From: Punctularia strigosozonata HHB-11173 SS5 | Lineage: Eukaryota; Basidiomycota; Agaricomycetes; Corticiales; Punctulariaceae | Assembly: GCF_000264995.1 (NCBI RefSeq) | Contig: NW_006767436.1 | Coordinates: 533,414 to 597,413 of the forward strand | Reading direction: 5' to 3' | DNA length: 64,000 bases | In this document: positions 20,701 to 32,301 of the stretch, piece after piece | Layout: each line of letters opens with the position of its first letter | Position numbering within the stretch: the first letter of the stretch is position 1 | Position numbers and translations under genes: made by a program | The notes under the pieces: generated by a model | The model's input: only the letters and a program-made list of their open reading frames with translations | Told to the model about the DNA's origin: nothing | The model's database searches: none

Positions 20701-22559
20701 CCATTGCATCATCTTCGTAATGAAGTTCAAGACGGATCTTTGCTCCGATTCGTGGTGTTCATCCAAGGCGTCCACTAGAATGAAGATCTGCGAGAACGTC
20801 CTCATTGTGTCCTCAAGGCAAGCTAAGAGAGCGGAGACCGACGGGCGCCCCTGAATCCGCTTCTCATACAGAGACTTTATGGCGTGGGGCACGTCTTGGG
20901 ACCGAAGTAAGAGCTGAGAAAGAAGCGAGAGTAGTAGCCCTTCAAGGGTCCGTTTCGCTTCGTCCTGAAAGTCGAAGTAAAAGCAGGCCCAAGCAGACCG
21001 AAAGCCGGGATCGGTAGCGCAAGTATATTTGGCATCTTCCACGGCCGTTGAACTGCGCAAACACGTGTCAGAGCGCCCCGGAAAGTTTCTCTCCGGGACT
21101 CACCACAATATGGTCTTGCTGCTACCGGCTGCAGACCTATCAGTTTCGGGGGCTATAGCATGAAGTCGCGGAAGGCGTACGTTTTCCTTCCACCAACAAC
21201 AATGAATTTGGCGACGTCTTCCAGCTCCCGTATTGATCATGCGCCAAGAACCACCGACCAGTTCCAGTTTGACGTCGGTCACAAGCCTTGTTATGGTTCG
21301 TAGAGGGATCAGGGGCTCCCAGCCATTGATGAATGTCCTGCCGCAACCGATCGTCTGCGCGGAGTTTATCATCCACCACACGCCGATGGAAGTAAACAGT
21401 TCATATACGCACGTGCCTGTGTGGTAAACGCCTCCATTTGTTTGATGACGAGCTTTCTGAGATCTTCAACGGCGGCACGATTGTCTTGAGATGTACCTGG
21501 CGGAAAGGAGTCATTCTCCGGATACTATCGTTAACGAAGAGAGGAGCTGTACTCACCACACAGCGCCTCCGCTTGCGAAGCGATGCTGACTAGCAGAGTT
21601 TGGGTCGTCGCAGCGATCTCGAACTTCGTCTCCTCGTTGGCTGAATCGACCCGTCAGATATACATGACCACATTTCAGGATGATGACCAAATGACCTTTG
21701 ATGGAGTCCCCGATCTTTTCCAGTACAGTGTAAGCGACCGACAGCGTAACCTCGTCAACCATCTCGTTGTCGTAGCCAACCAGTCGTTCCAGTTCATGGA
21801 GTGCCTTGGAAACGCCGCTGTCGCTTCCGAATAGCTCTTTCCAGAATGTCACTGGCAAAACTCCGTCAGCTGGGCGTTCTAACTAAGCTCATGTAAGTAT
21901 CTTCTCACCGAACCGCCCTTTTCTAACGAGCATAGTAGCTAAACCAAGGATACGAAGCATTTGCGACAGGATTTTGATCGCGGTTTCTTGCAAACGCACA
22001 TTCATCCCGTGATCCAGGCGTAAAGTGAATCGTTCGAGGAATTGTTGGATGGTCTCAAACATGTCCGAGATAGCATCGTAGGATTTGCCAACATTCTCGG
22101 CAGCCTGAGGATAGTTCAGTGACTCGACTCATGTCTGAGTAAAGGGTATCTGTTGCGCACTTTGATCAGCACATCAATCGCAGCGAAGACTGCCTTTGCC
22201 GGAGCCTGTGAACGAGATCAGAGCCAGAAATTACGGGCAGGCTAGAGACTCGCCTTATCAATGCCCTCCCCGACAGCCTTCGTCAACTTGCCAACAACGG
22301 TCATCAAGGGCTTCAAGACCTTCCGCGCCTTTTCGCCCTTCGCAAGATACGAAACGAATTTCTCATCCGCTTGTTCAACATGCTCGGTGAGATCGTCGAC
22401 AGAGAGCAATTTGTTCCAGAGAGCTAGAAGTTTGGGTTCCTTGTTTATCTGCGACTCCGACTTGTATCTCTCCAACGCCTCATCCCAGAGTTGCTTGAAC
22501 GTGGACTGCGGATCCTGGGGGAAAGGTGGATTCGAGGGTGAGCGCTGTAAGTTGGGCAT
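17754..22559 (-). CDS. Goodbye-NACHT-ankyrin NLR-like (STAND) receptor with C-terminal membrane segment
   Basis: About 1,430 residues in several exons. Residues 1 to about 250 resemble the fungal STAND N-terminal Goodbye domain (STFKQLWDEALERYKSES, AVFAAIDVLIK, VSKALHELERLVGYD). A NACHT NTPase follows: IHQWLGAPDPSTNHNKA, then GTGRWFL, Walker A GKPGSSKTILCS (split by introns) and Walker B IFILVDALDEHHES, with ATSRPEYYVGQW and YATYDRILDPIPDH later. A winged-helix-like part and LCHASVKDYLVSGH precede the ankyrin array. The tail is acidic (EEDQEWRRFEEQETDESAGD), then a hydrophobic segment (SCLIGCAALVVALTIGYVSL) and RRAARA. I infer a nucleotide-driven intracellular receptor, as for fungal NLRs in non-self recognition; the ligand is unknown. 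The intron at 22206-22253 uses a GC donor. Confidence 0.85.
18490..19450 (-). repeat. Array of eleven near-identical 84-bp ankyrin repeats
   Basis: Within the NLR-like gene, eleven units of 28 residues (one of 27) share LDIVTLLLDRGADVNA with very high DNA identity; the 5'-side neighbour is a more diverged unit. The unit is shorter than the usual 33-residue ankyrin repeat. Differences are concentrated in a few residues after VNA (G/E, N/D/Y, A/V) and before GHLD (V/E/G/L/I then R/G/Y/E). Such homogenised arrays can change copy number by unequal exchange. Confidence 0.9.
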
Positions 22560-22843
22560 AGCGGCTGGTGGAGGCCTTGCAGCGAGGTGGTTGGCGCCAG
22601 TCCTTTTGTATAAGGAGCTATACATACAAGGTTTCATCTGCCCAAGTAGAGCCAGAGCAGAACACACGCACAGGATATCCCTGTATACAGCCGTTTCCAT
22701 AGACTGCACCGCCAGTCCACCTTCGCTTGCATCTCAATTGGCCCATTTGCGATGCAGTAGTGTATTACTCTGATAAGATATCATTCCAGCTGCCGCTCAA
22801 CGTGCCCTATTATACAGCAGCTCGCTATTCCTAACTGCTCATC
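22560..22843. promoter_or_regulatory. Divergent promoter region NLR-like gene / GNAT gene
   Basis: About 280 bp between divergent start codons. A short AT-rich patch (TATTATACAG) lies about 35 bp before the GNAT start. No other site was recognised. Confidence 0.35.
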
Positions 22844-23640
22844 ATGTCCAGCGAACCGACCCAGTACATCCGCCCCGCGACGCCCGCCGACGCCCTTGCG
22901 CTCTCCAGGATTTGCCTCCTCACCGGCGACGCGGGTGATCACTCCTCCCCCTCACGTTGAATTCGACTGTACTAACGAACACCACAGGCCAATCAGCAGA
23001 GCACCTCCACAATCGCCCCGAGCTGCTCGGCCTCGTCTACGCGCTGCCCTACGTCTCCCCCGCGCTCGCCTCCGTCACGGGCGGGTACGTCCTCGCCGAG
23101 CGCCCCCCCTCCTCCGATTCCTCCCCCTCCTCCGAAACCATCCTCGGCTACGTCCTCTTCGCCTGCCCCACGCGCACATTCGAAGCCCTCGCCGAGGCGC
23201 ACTACTGGCCCCCCCTCCGCTCTCGATACCCCTACCCTCCTCCCGCAACGGACGAGGACAACGCGCTGACAGAGAAAGACCTCCACTTTCACAAACTCAT
23301 CCACAACACGGACACGATGTGGGCCGCGCACCCCGGCGCGCTCGCCTTCTCCCCCGCGCACCTGCACATCGACCTCCTCCCCGCCGCGCAGCGCAAAGGC
23401 TGGGGCCGGCGCCTCATCGGCCGCGTCGTCGACCACTTCCGCGCGTCCTCGCGGTCGGTAAAAGACGGCCAGGAGGGAAAGAAGGGGGAGGAGGAGGAGG
23501 AGGAGGTGAACGGGGTATGGGTCGGGCTCGACCCGCGCAACGAGAACGCGCGGCGGTTCTACGCCAAACTCGGGTTCGCGCCCATCTCCGGCGCGCCGGA
23601 TAACTGCATGGGCCTGCGTTTCGCGGACTGGGCTGAGTAA
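22844..23640 (+). CDS. GNAT-family N-acetyltransferase
   Basis: Two exons separated by a small intron near 22935-22987. The protein starts MSSEPTQYIRPATPADALAL and RICLLTGDAG, then HNRPELLGLVYALPYVSPAL. The acetyl-CoA loop is HLHIDLLPAAQRKGWGRRLI (RKGWGR) and the C-terminal beta-bulge is GVWVGLDPRNENARRFYAKL with GFAPI. A Ser/Pro-rich insert lies between the second and third strands, and a Glu run near the loop. The order TGDAG...PELLGLVYA recalls the acetyltransferase domain found next to O-GlcNAcase in animals, but the substrate cannot be told. Head to head with the NLR-like gene. Confidence 0.78.
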
Positions 23641-23755
23641 GTAGTCCGCGATCTTCTTTATCTCGTCGTAAGAGCCGAGCGGAGCGAGAGAGCACCATTA
23701 TATCTGAGCAAAAGCGTATAACGTACATCGCCTTGCGACGATCCATCGATAGTGA

Positions 23756-24705
23756 TCATTTTCCGCCCCCTCCTCCCTGCTGTGCCGGGTCGCCGCCTTC
23801 CGGAGCGAGTACTGCGTGTAACGAGCGTCAATGTTGGCACGAGGATACGCCGAAAGAACGATAGATACGCACAGAGGGCGATGAGCGCGACGGCGATGTA
23901 CACCCAGTACTTCTGCAAAAACGACTTCTCGGGCGGAGGTTTGACGACCTCGCCCTGCGCGTTGAGCGGCGGCGGCTGTCGTAGCTCGGGCCTATCAATC
24001 GACAGAGACACAAAAAATAGTTATAAGTCTGGTTCAGCGAACCGTATCGATCAGAAGAGGCGTAGGACGCACTGCGGGGGCGTGCGAGGCTCCTTCACGA
24101 TCACCGTCGTGTTCGAGAACGGCGCGAACGAGATAGTCTCTGTCGTCGTCCTGGGGCACCGTCCGTCTGCGGGTACCGGCCCGACGAAGTAGTCAAGGGC
24201 GTACGCCTTGCCCTCCGCGAGGTGCAGCACGACCGTTTCCTCCGTCGCCAGCGGCAGATGGCACTGTACACGCAGTGAGCCTCTCTGACTCGACAGAAGA
24301 CAACGAATAAGTGAGTTTGCATACCGCCTTGACGTACGCGACGCTCCACGTCGCCGGGTCGATCGCCGCCTCCGCCGCGTCGCGCTGGAGCGCGAGCTGG
24401 TACAACACCTCGTCCGCCTCCGGCCGGTCAGCCGCGATCTGCGCAAACGCCGCGAGGTCGTGCTCGAGCGACTCGGGCGGCTCTATCTTCACGCCCGTCT
24501 TCTGGATCTCATTGGAGGAGGAGGAGAGGGAGAAGCGGCCGCGCAGCGCGAAGGGCAGCTGCTCGTCGAGCGTCGGGAAGTAGATCCGGTGATGCAGCGC
24601 ATACTCGTGCGCCTGCTCGTGCTCGGTGGGTTCTGCGCGGGCGTGGGCTGCGCAGAATAGAAGCAAGGAGAGAGGAACGACGAGCAGCCCGAGCCCGATG
24701 TGCAT
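23756..24705 (-). CDS. EMC10: ER membrane protein complex subunit 10
   Basis: Starts with a signal peptide, MHIGLGLLVVPLSLLLFCAA. The lumenal part has YFPTLDEQLPFALRGRFSLS, VKIEPPESLEHDLAAFAQIA, WSVAYVKACHLPLATEE and YALDYFVGPVPADGRCP, followed by the typical ATVIV-like strand NTTVIVKEPRTPP. It ends in EKSFLQKYWVYIAVALIALL, one transmembrane segment, then a short Gly-rich tail (APEGGDPAQQGGGGGK). The last intron (donor GTGCGT, acceptor CGCAG) joins the membrane segment to the tail. This fits Emc10, which together with the EMC inserts membrane proteins in the ER. The start codons of EMC10 and PEX2 are only 110 bp apart. Confidence 0.85.
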
Positions 24706-24815
24706 GGTTGGGCCGGAATGTGCTGTAGCTCGTAAACGTCAAGCCCGGATGTGGAGGAGGAGAAGGCGCGTGAATACCGTCACTTCCTCCTCCGCCTCTG
24801 TCTCCGTCGACCACA

Positions 24816-26365
24816 ATGACCAGCGCGCCCTGGCAAGCAGCCTGGGACAGGGCCCAGCCCACCCTGAACACCATACGAGACTCGCAGTCCAATCCACCTT
24901 CTGACGGCGCACGCATACTGCGCGTCGGCCAGCTCGACGCCGAGCTACTCGACCAGGAGCTAGTGCAAGTCCTCCAGCAGCCGCTCGCGAACGCCCTCGG
25001 GCTCGTCAACGTGCGCCCATCCTCCTCTGCGCCCGCCGTACCTCGCTGAAGCTACTCGTCGGGCAGCCGACGTGGAAGACGCGCTTCACGCCCGAGCTGC
25101 AGCTCCTCCTCCACCTCGTCCTCTACAAGCTCTCAGTCTGGGACACCGGCGCCAGCTACGGCGCGAAGCTGCAGGGCCTCAGATACCAACCCTCCGATAT
25201 TCGCTCTCGTACGTCCGTCTTCCTCGGTTTTACCGCAGTGCCGTCGCTGACATCGCTCCCAGCCCGCACGCGTCTCGCACACGGCGCACTCACCGTCCTT
25301 CTGCCTTACCTCCACGCGCTCCTCCGCGCCCGCGCGCTCTCCTCTGCATGGCCAGAGGCGCCCGCATCTGACCCGCGGCGGCGCGCTTGGGACGCCCTCT
25401 CCCGAGCCGAGTCCGCGCACGCGCTACTCGCGCTCGTCAACTTTGTCGGCTTCCTCTGGAACGGCAGGTTCGTCCGTCACCCTTTGACCATGCTGGTAAG
25501 CGCGGCGTACTCACGCTGTGAGGACACATCGAACAGGTATCGCACGCTCGCAGATCGCCTGCTCCGCCTCCGGCTCGTACCCGCCCAACGCCTCGTGCGG
25601 CGCGACGTCAGCTACGAGTTCATGAACCGCCAGATGGTCTGGCACGCCTTCACCGTACGTCCTTAACCCCCCTTTCCTTCCATTTCACCTGATCTCAAAG
25701 GCCTTTTACAGGAATTCCTACTATTCCTCCTCCCGTTGATCAACCTCCGCCTCGTCCGTCGGCGGCTCACCCGCCTCCTAGCCCATACCTCCTCCTCCCT
25801 CCTCTCCCTCCTCCCCACCCCTATCCGCGCCCCAACGACAACAAAAACCCCACCCCGCCTGCCCACGGGCAAATACGCCCTCCTCCCTCCCGACCGATGC
25901 GCCATCTGCGCCGACCAAGCATCTCACGCGCTCGACCTCTCCTCCGCCGCGGACGCCATCACCCTCACCTCCTCCCTCCCCTCCTCTTCCTCCCCCTCCG
26001 CACCAATAACCGACGCCGACGACGCCCCGCCCCCCTTCCCGCTCCACACGCCCTACGCCGCCTCCTGCGGCCACCTCTACTGCTACGTCTGCCTCTCCTC
26101 CGCCCTCCTCCGCGCCGCGTCCGACGACGAGCCATGGCCGTGCCTACGCTGCGCCGCGCCCGTACGCTGGGCGGCCCGACACGAGGTCCCTCCCTCCACG
26201 CCAGAAGACGCCAGCGAGGACGACGACGGCGCGAGCTTTTTCGGCGCCGCCGGCGACTCCAGCCTAGACGGCTACGAATTCACGAGCGGCGCCAGCGCCC
26301 TCAGCGACGGCTCCTTCGCGACCGAGAGCGGGAGCGAGCTCGGGCTGTCGGACACGTCGGAATAA
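24816..26365 (+). CDS. PEX2: Peroxin-2, RING ubiquitin ligase of the peroxisomal import complex
   Basis: Begins MTSAPWQAAWDRAQPTLN and RVGQLDAELLDQELVQVL, the usual Pex2 start. Membrane helices follow (LLLHLVLYKLSVWDTGASYG, ALTVLLPYLHALL, ALVNFVGFLWNGRY). The RVLVRRDVSYEFMNRQMVW-like block (read as RLVRRDVSYEFMNRQMVWHA) is the best family marker. The C-terminal RING has all eight ligands: RCAIC, YAASCGHLYCYVC and PCLRC. The linker between the first two cysteines is longer than in yeast. Five exons; one acceptor near 25066 is ambiguous but both choices stay in frame. Pex2 works with Pex10 and Pex12 to ubiquitinate Pex5. Confidence 0.88.
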
Positions 26366-26584
26366 ATAAATAAATAATTCCCGGATCGGTTTCGAGATTT
26401 TTTTGCTATTATCATGGCCGGCCGTGGAAATTACTGTAAAGCTGTATATCTAAGAGCAAAGGAGCATGGCAGAACAATGCATGGACGGCGGGGCAAGCAA
26501 CAGATGGTAAACACTGAGATAAACCTTGACATGCGTAAGAGAGATGGAGAAGAGGGAGAGATGGAGAGAAGAAAGAGGGGATCG

Positions 26585-29500
26585 CTAAGGCCGCAGCCCC
26601 ATGAGCTCGTCCTGGATCTGCTTCAGCACCGTCGGATCCGCCTTGACCAAGTACCGCGTCTGCATGATCTGCGTCCCGCCGCACGCGGCCTCGGCCTCGC
26701 GCAGGCGCTCCGCGACGAACGGCGTCAACTGCGTGGTCCGCACGACGTCGGAATCGTATACCTGTAGAGAAGAAAGGGGAGGTGGGTACAAGATTCGAGC
26801 CGGCCCACGAACGGAGGCGGAAAGGGGGGGGAAAAACGTACGGCCTTGCGTCGTTCGTACTCGGGCGAACCCTCGGGCGCGGCGCCGACGTACGAGAACG
26901 GCATCGCGTCCTGGTCCCAGTACAGTACCGGGTGACTGCTACTGCGAAACAGTTTCGCCCCCGATCGCGTGAGCAAAAGGCGCGAAGGCTGAGAAGAAAA
27001 GAAGAACGCGTACGATTCGCTGTCGAGCGAGGCGACCTGCTGCCCCTCCTTGATCTCGCCAAACACGTCCAGCCAGAGGTTGAAGATCTCGAACGCGAGG
27101 TGGTCCAGCACCTCCGGGCGTCCGGTCGCGACGAGCACGGCGATCCCCATCGCGGACAGCTTGCGGTACCTCGGTTCGGATATGTTGTCGAACTGGGCGT
27201 AAGAAGCCCGGCGAGTAACAGGGATAAGCGGACGTTCTGAGCCCATCGGGGAGATTCGGCTGGTCTCACCTTGTTCCACCACTGCCCGACGAGCGCGTCG
27301 TAGAGGTGCGATTCGGTCCGGTTCGGGGCGTTGAGCGACGCGGCGGTGGCGGACATGAGCTGCTCGAACATGCGCACGTCGCTCAGCACCATGCGCGCCA
27401 CGAGGTACACGTACTCCACCGCGAGCGTGGTCTCGATCTGCCATTTCTACGGATCAGTATCCCGCCGACATGTAGAGCGAGAAAGGCCGTTCACGTTGGC
27501 TTCTTCGTCGACGAGCTGCTCCAGGATGTACGCAAAGAGGCCGGAGGCGTGCATGGGAGGACCCCACTGTGCCGATTGCGAGAACTGCGTGAGGAGCGCG
27601 AGCGCGGCGACCATGTCACGCTTGTTGAGCGTCGTCGCGTGCCCGGCGAGGCCCTCACGGAACGCCTGGAACAGTTCCGTCCCGTACCCCTGTAACGACC
27701 AAGCGAGAAATCTTAAGTTCCCCCCCCTCTCGTTCCGATATATCGGGGGGCACTCACCTGGAGAATCGCGGGCGCGTCGGCGACAAAGTAGGATTCGATG
27801 AGGTTGGTCACCCGGCCGAGGATATGTATGTCGCCGGCGATGTAGGGTATCAGAATCGGGAAGAGGTCGATGAGCGCCGGAGCGCCGTTCATGCTCTGGA
27901 TCGTGAGCGTATTCGACAGCGCGGCCTGCATCAGCACGAGCGCGTCTTCCTCAAGATGCAACCGGGTTTCCTACGTTTTGCGGAGCCACATCAGATGCTC
28001 GTCGCAACGAGCGCCTACTATGAGTGTGGAAACCTACCGGAACCGAGAAACATTCTTGGATCAAGGGTACTACGAGGGGCGCCAACGGGGTCGATTGCGC
28101 CTTGGCGGACTGGAAGGGGACAGGATAAGATGCTGTACCAAAAACGACGGCGTGCTGCTCTCACCTCGATCAACTTCGTCACAGTCAAGAGAAGGGAGGT
28201 CTTAAAAAGCCAGTCCGACGCGGACTCGTTCCCTGGTCGTCTGATGAGCCATGACGATGAAAACGATGCTAAACGTCGGAGACTCACAAAGTGCCGGTAA
28301 CGGTGCCGTGATCATAGATATGAGAGGCACGATCTGCGAGAAACAAACGCGAGATCAACACCATGCGTTCGAGAGGAGACGGATCGCCAAAGCTTACCCG
28401 CTCCTCAACGCGCTCGATCACCACGTTCAAGCTCTGCGCCACGCGCCGCTTACTCTCGAGGCTGTCCACCTCCGACGTCAAGCGAAGCAGCTCCGTCACC
28501 GCCGTCTGCAAATACGGCTCGAACACGTTCGGGTCAAAGTCGATGCTCTGTTCGCCGAGTCAACACCACCCGTCGAAAACGGGTAACAAGAAGAAGAAGA
28601 AGAAGAAGAAGAAGAAAAAAAACGAACTGACATCGACCGCTTCCTGTATGGCGATCGCCGCGGTGAGGCGCACGACGCTGTCCGTGCCCGCCTGGCGGTC
28701 CTCGAGGAGGTGAACGAGGACGTCCCAGATCTTGGGGTCCTTCGCGGGCACGCACTGGTCCGCGACGAACTTGCCGATGACCCACGCGATGCGGCGCTTG
28801 ATGATCGGATAACTGAAAAAAAAACAAAAATACACGAAACATCGCTGTCGTCAGCGCACCACCAAAGCCTTGGACTATCCAACGAGAGAGAGAGAGAGAG
28901 GGCCGTTTCGTCTCACTTTGGGTTCGTGTCTCGGGAATCGGGGAGGAGGGACTGCTCGAGCCACTGGCCGAAGGGGATCACGTCTCGTAGGCGGTGGGCG
29001 CAGCGGCCGATCGCGCAGTACACGGCTTCCTTCTGGATGATGCTGGGGAGGTCGGGGGTGGGGGTCGCTGGAAGACGTGTGAATATCGCACGAGAAATCT
29101 ATGATACGATCGTTCCTCACCGATCACTTGGTTGAACGTCGTCTGCAGCATGGGCACCACGTATTGCTTGTACTGGTTGGCCAGCGTCAGGAGCACACGC
29201 TCGGCGCACGGCTAGAATCGACAACGTCAGCGAAGGTCGTCAACAGGCATCGCTTGCGGGAACGACCCCCCCACCCTGAGCTCGTACTCCCAATAATCCG
29301 TCTCCTTGTCCTCGTCGTTCACCCACTGTTCCGGGTCGGCCAGCCAGCCCTCGAGATCGGCCGGCTTGAGCGGGATGTACTGCGTCACGAGCAGCCGCAC
29401 CGCGTCCTCCACGAACTGCTGTGACAACACTGATCGGGGACGCGATTTCAGCTCCTCGTAGAACCACCAGCGAGCGGCAGCAGACAGTGGGACGGGCAGG

Positions 29501-31142
29501 AAAAGAAAAGAAAAGAAAAGAACGCACCGTGTTCGTTGGGCGTGCCGTTGCGTTTGACCGGGGTCCACTCCGAGAGGTTACCCTTGAAGAGGACCATGGC
29601 CTGCACGAGGAACCGGACGGGAAACACGGCCTCGTTCGAGTCTGTGCGCCCGGGCCACGTTCTGGTCAGCACCGCCCGCCTAACTCCTTCACGGCCCTGA
29701 AAGGAAAAAACCGGGGCAGCACGCACCGGCGATCAGTTCCGGGGGTCCGTTCGCCGCCTGGACGACCTTGCTCCAGTAGTAGAGCACGAGGTCGTTGCAG
29801 TACGGCAGGCCGATGAACCGCTGCGCGCCGAGCTGCTGGAACCGGCGGAAGCACTTGCCGAACAACCGGACGTGCCTCGTGAGGCGGTCGACGGCGGCGC
29901 GCGCCGCGTTCGCGTTCGGGGCCGGGGCGAGCGCGCCGACGAGCGCGATGCGCGTTTCGGAGAGCTCCTGGAGGCGGCGCGCGGCGCTGGAGAAGAACTC
30001 GGCCACCTGTCGGCCGCGTTCTCGGTAATCGCGCGGGGTGAGGGGGAGCAGCGGGGCCTACCGAAGCGTGTAAGCGCGCGAGCTCGTCGGACGGGCTGCC
30101 GGGCCGGTTCCACACCCATGCGGTCATCTTCACGAGGCATTTGAAGATCAGGTGGGCGAGGGTGAGGTCTTGGAGCGTGCGCGGCAGGCCGATGCCGGTC
30201 GCGGTCAGGGCCGAGCCGAAGTGGGCGGAGGCGGCGGAGTAGTGCGCGAGGAACGGTTGGTGCACTTCCGTGACGATCTATGAAAAGGGGAGGAGACAGG
30301 GTTAGCCGTTGGCGGAGAGATTTTTAGGGAGTGCGTGGAGGTGGGGACGCGAGGTTACCTGGGTCATCGCGCGGTGGTGCTGCGGGAGCTTGCCAGAGGC
30401 GATCTCCTTCAGGACCTTGTTCACCATGCTCAGGCTCCGTCGAAGAGCGAGGTACACGACCGGGTCCGAGGCGGAGGACGAGTATCTGACGTGCATGTTT
30501 TGAGCGACGACGTTCGCTAGGTCCGTGATCAGGTTGGGCCTGGATATTCACCCCGTCGTTCAATCTGGCAAGTACGACTCAAACGAAAACGAGGCTCTGT
30601 GCTGCATACCAGTTTCGTGGAAAATCGGCGCGCGCGATCTTTTGCACGACGACTTCGTTGGTGTCGGCGATCTGCATGATAGACGATGTTGAGTATAGGG
30701 GAACAAAGATTAAGGTTATAGGATATTCACCATATCGTCTTCTTCTGTCAGGAACGCTGTCAAACATCTCTGACGGATCCGCACTCGATGTTCGTCTGAT
30801 AGGTATCTGGGGAGAGGAGATGTTATCCCTCACGCAACGTCGACGGTGCACGCAACGGGCGCGGGGGGGTACGCACTTGCGAGATCTCCAGTGGTTGTTC
30901 ACGGCGTTTTTGAATTGGATCATGCTCTGCTGCCGGACGGGTAAAGGCACGGACTTGGTCGCGGCGATCTCCTGGAGCGCGTCATACGTTCCGAACTTTT
31001 CGAGCAGCAGGATCAGGCTCGTCGACGCTCTCTGCATCTCGATCGGGTCCTGCGAGGCGGCGGCGCACATCACGGTATAGACATCCTGCGGGTTGACGGT
31101 CTCTACCGCGGCAGTAGCAGCAGCAGCACTACTTTTATTCAT
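26585..31142 (-). CDS. KAP120: Karyopherin Kap120 / importin-11 type nuclear transport receptor
   Basis: Starts MNKSSAAAATAAVETVNP, then an importin-beta N-terminal domain (QDPIEMQRASTSLILLLEKF, VRQQSMIQFKNAVNNHWRSR). HEAT repeats follow over many exons: KIARADFPRNWPNL, TLAHLIFKCLVKMTAWVWN, YYWSKVVQAANGPPEL, QFVEDAVRLLVTQYIPLKP. The block WVNDEDKETDYWEYELRPCA is characteristic of importin-11/Kap120, and RRIAWVIGKFVADQC and DVLVHLLEDRQAGTDSVVRL come next. The C-terminal end is RYLVKADPTVLKQIQDELM. About 15 introns, several with short A/G or T/C microsatellites. Kap120 imports cargo and helps 60S export in yeast. The gene is head to head with SLX4 (306 bp between start codons). Confidence 0.85.
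28587..28620. repeat. (AAG)n microsatellite in a KAP120 intron
   Basis: About nine AAG units then a run of A. On the coding (minus) strand this is a TTC/T tract that would serve as the polypyrimidine part of the intron. Confidence 0.85.
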
Positions 31143-31448
31143 TGGTAGGGATGCGATCTGCGTTTTAAGGACAAAGACCAGACGAACGGCCACTAGAGTA
31201 CCAAACGAAGAGGTAAGTAAGGAGGGGTAGAACGCGCGGACAACGAGGCGCCCAGTTTCTTTTACGGCGCGTGACGCAGCGTGACCGGAGCCGCGACGCG
31301 TCTGCGCGTCCTCTGGCTCGCCGCTCCCTTGTCACGACCGCGAATGCTCGTGGCCCGCACCGCGCGCAGATCGACCTTTCTCAGTCGGGTAACCGCACCG
31401 CGGCAATCGGCCTGGATCACTCGCGCGGTACCAACCTCCAATAGTATC
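31143..31448. promoter_or_regulatory. Divergent promoter region KAP120 / SLX4
   Basis: 306 bp between divergent start codons. An in-frame open stretch (31281-31448) precedes the SLX4 ATG but has no family sequence and is treated as leader. Confidence 0.4.
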
Positions 31449-32265
31449 ATGCCGCGCCGAATCGGCCGAGAACCGTCGTTCGAGGTGGAGGAGGTCGCCG
31501 ACTCCGAGCCCGAGCGCCGAAGGTCCGTGCTGCGCCGCCGCTCTTTACAATTTCCAACCCCTCATGGCGTAACGTAGGAGCGTCTCCAACGTACACGATC
31601 AACGCGTCGAACCCGGCGCGGGCGCGCAAGACCCCGCCCGTGCCACTCGCTCCAAGTATTGGCAGCAGCCGGCCGACGCTCAACCGAACTCGGGATCGGG
31701 GGTCGGCTCGTCGAAGCATGCTGGCGTCTCGTCGTCTTCTAGCAAGCCTCTGGGCTCTTTCCAAAGGCTCAACGCGCTCGGGGTTCAGCTGAGCGGAGAT
31801 AGGGGCTCCCCCGCCGCCCGAACCGTCCCCCTCGACGACTCCGTCATCGACCTATGCAGCTCCGAAGGCGGCTCGTCGACCGGCCTACGTCCGTCGTCCG
31901 AAGGATCAGCAGACGAAGACGATGAAGATGACGACTCGTCCCAGGCCTTGCGTTACCGCACCAAGCTGAACCACTTTCGCTACCACAGCACGAGCGCGCG
32001 TTCCAGTGCGTCCAGCGGCAACTCTCCCTCGGACATGCCTCCCCCTCCTCCCCTTCCCCCTCCTGTAGCTGCCAGGATACAGAGGACCTCGAGCACACCC
32101 GCGTTCGACATACGCGAGGCCGACCTGAAGCGGCTCGCGGCCTGCGTCAGCTGCCAAGCACGCTGGACGATCCGCAAGACGCCGAGGGAGAAGGCGAAGC
32201 ACATACGCGCCTGTGCCAAGAAGAACGGGCTCACGGACGTCACCGTAAAGTACGTCACTTACCTC

Positions 32266-32301
<36 letters not shown>

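Noticed and set aside
31281-31448. Upstream in-frame extension of SLX4
   Set aside because: Open in frame but without family sequence and inside the short promoter shared with KAP120. The ATG at 31449 gives a typical start.
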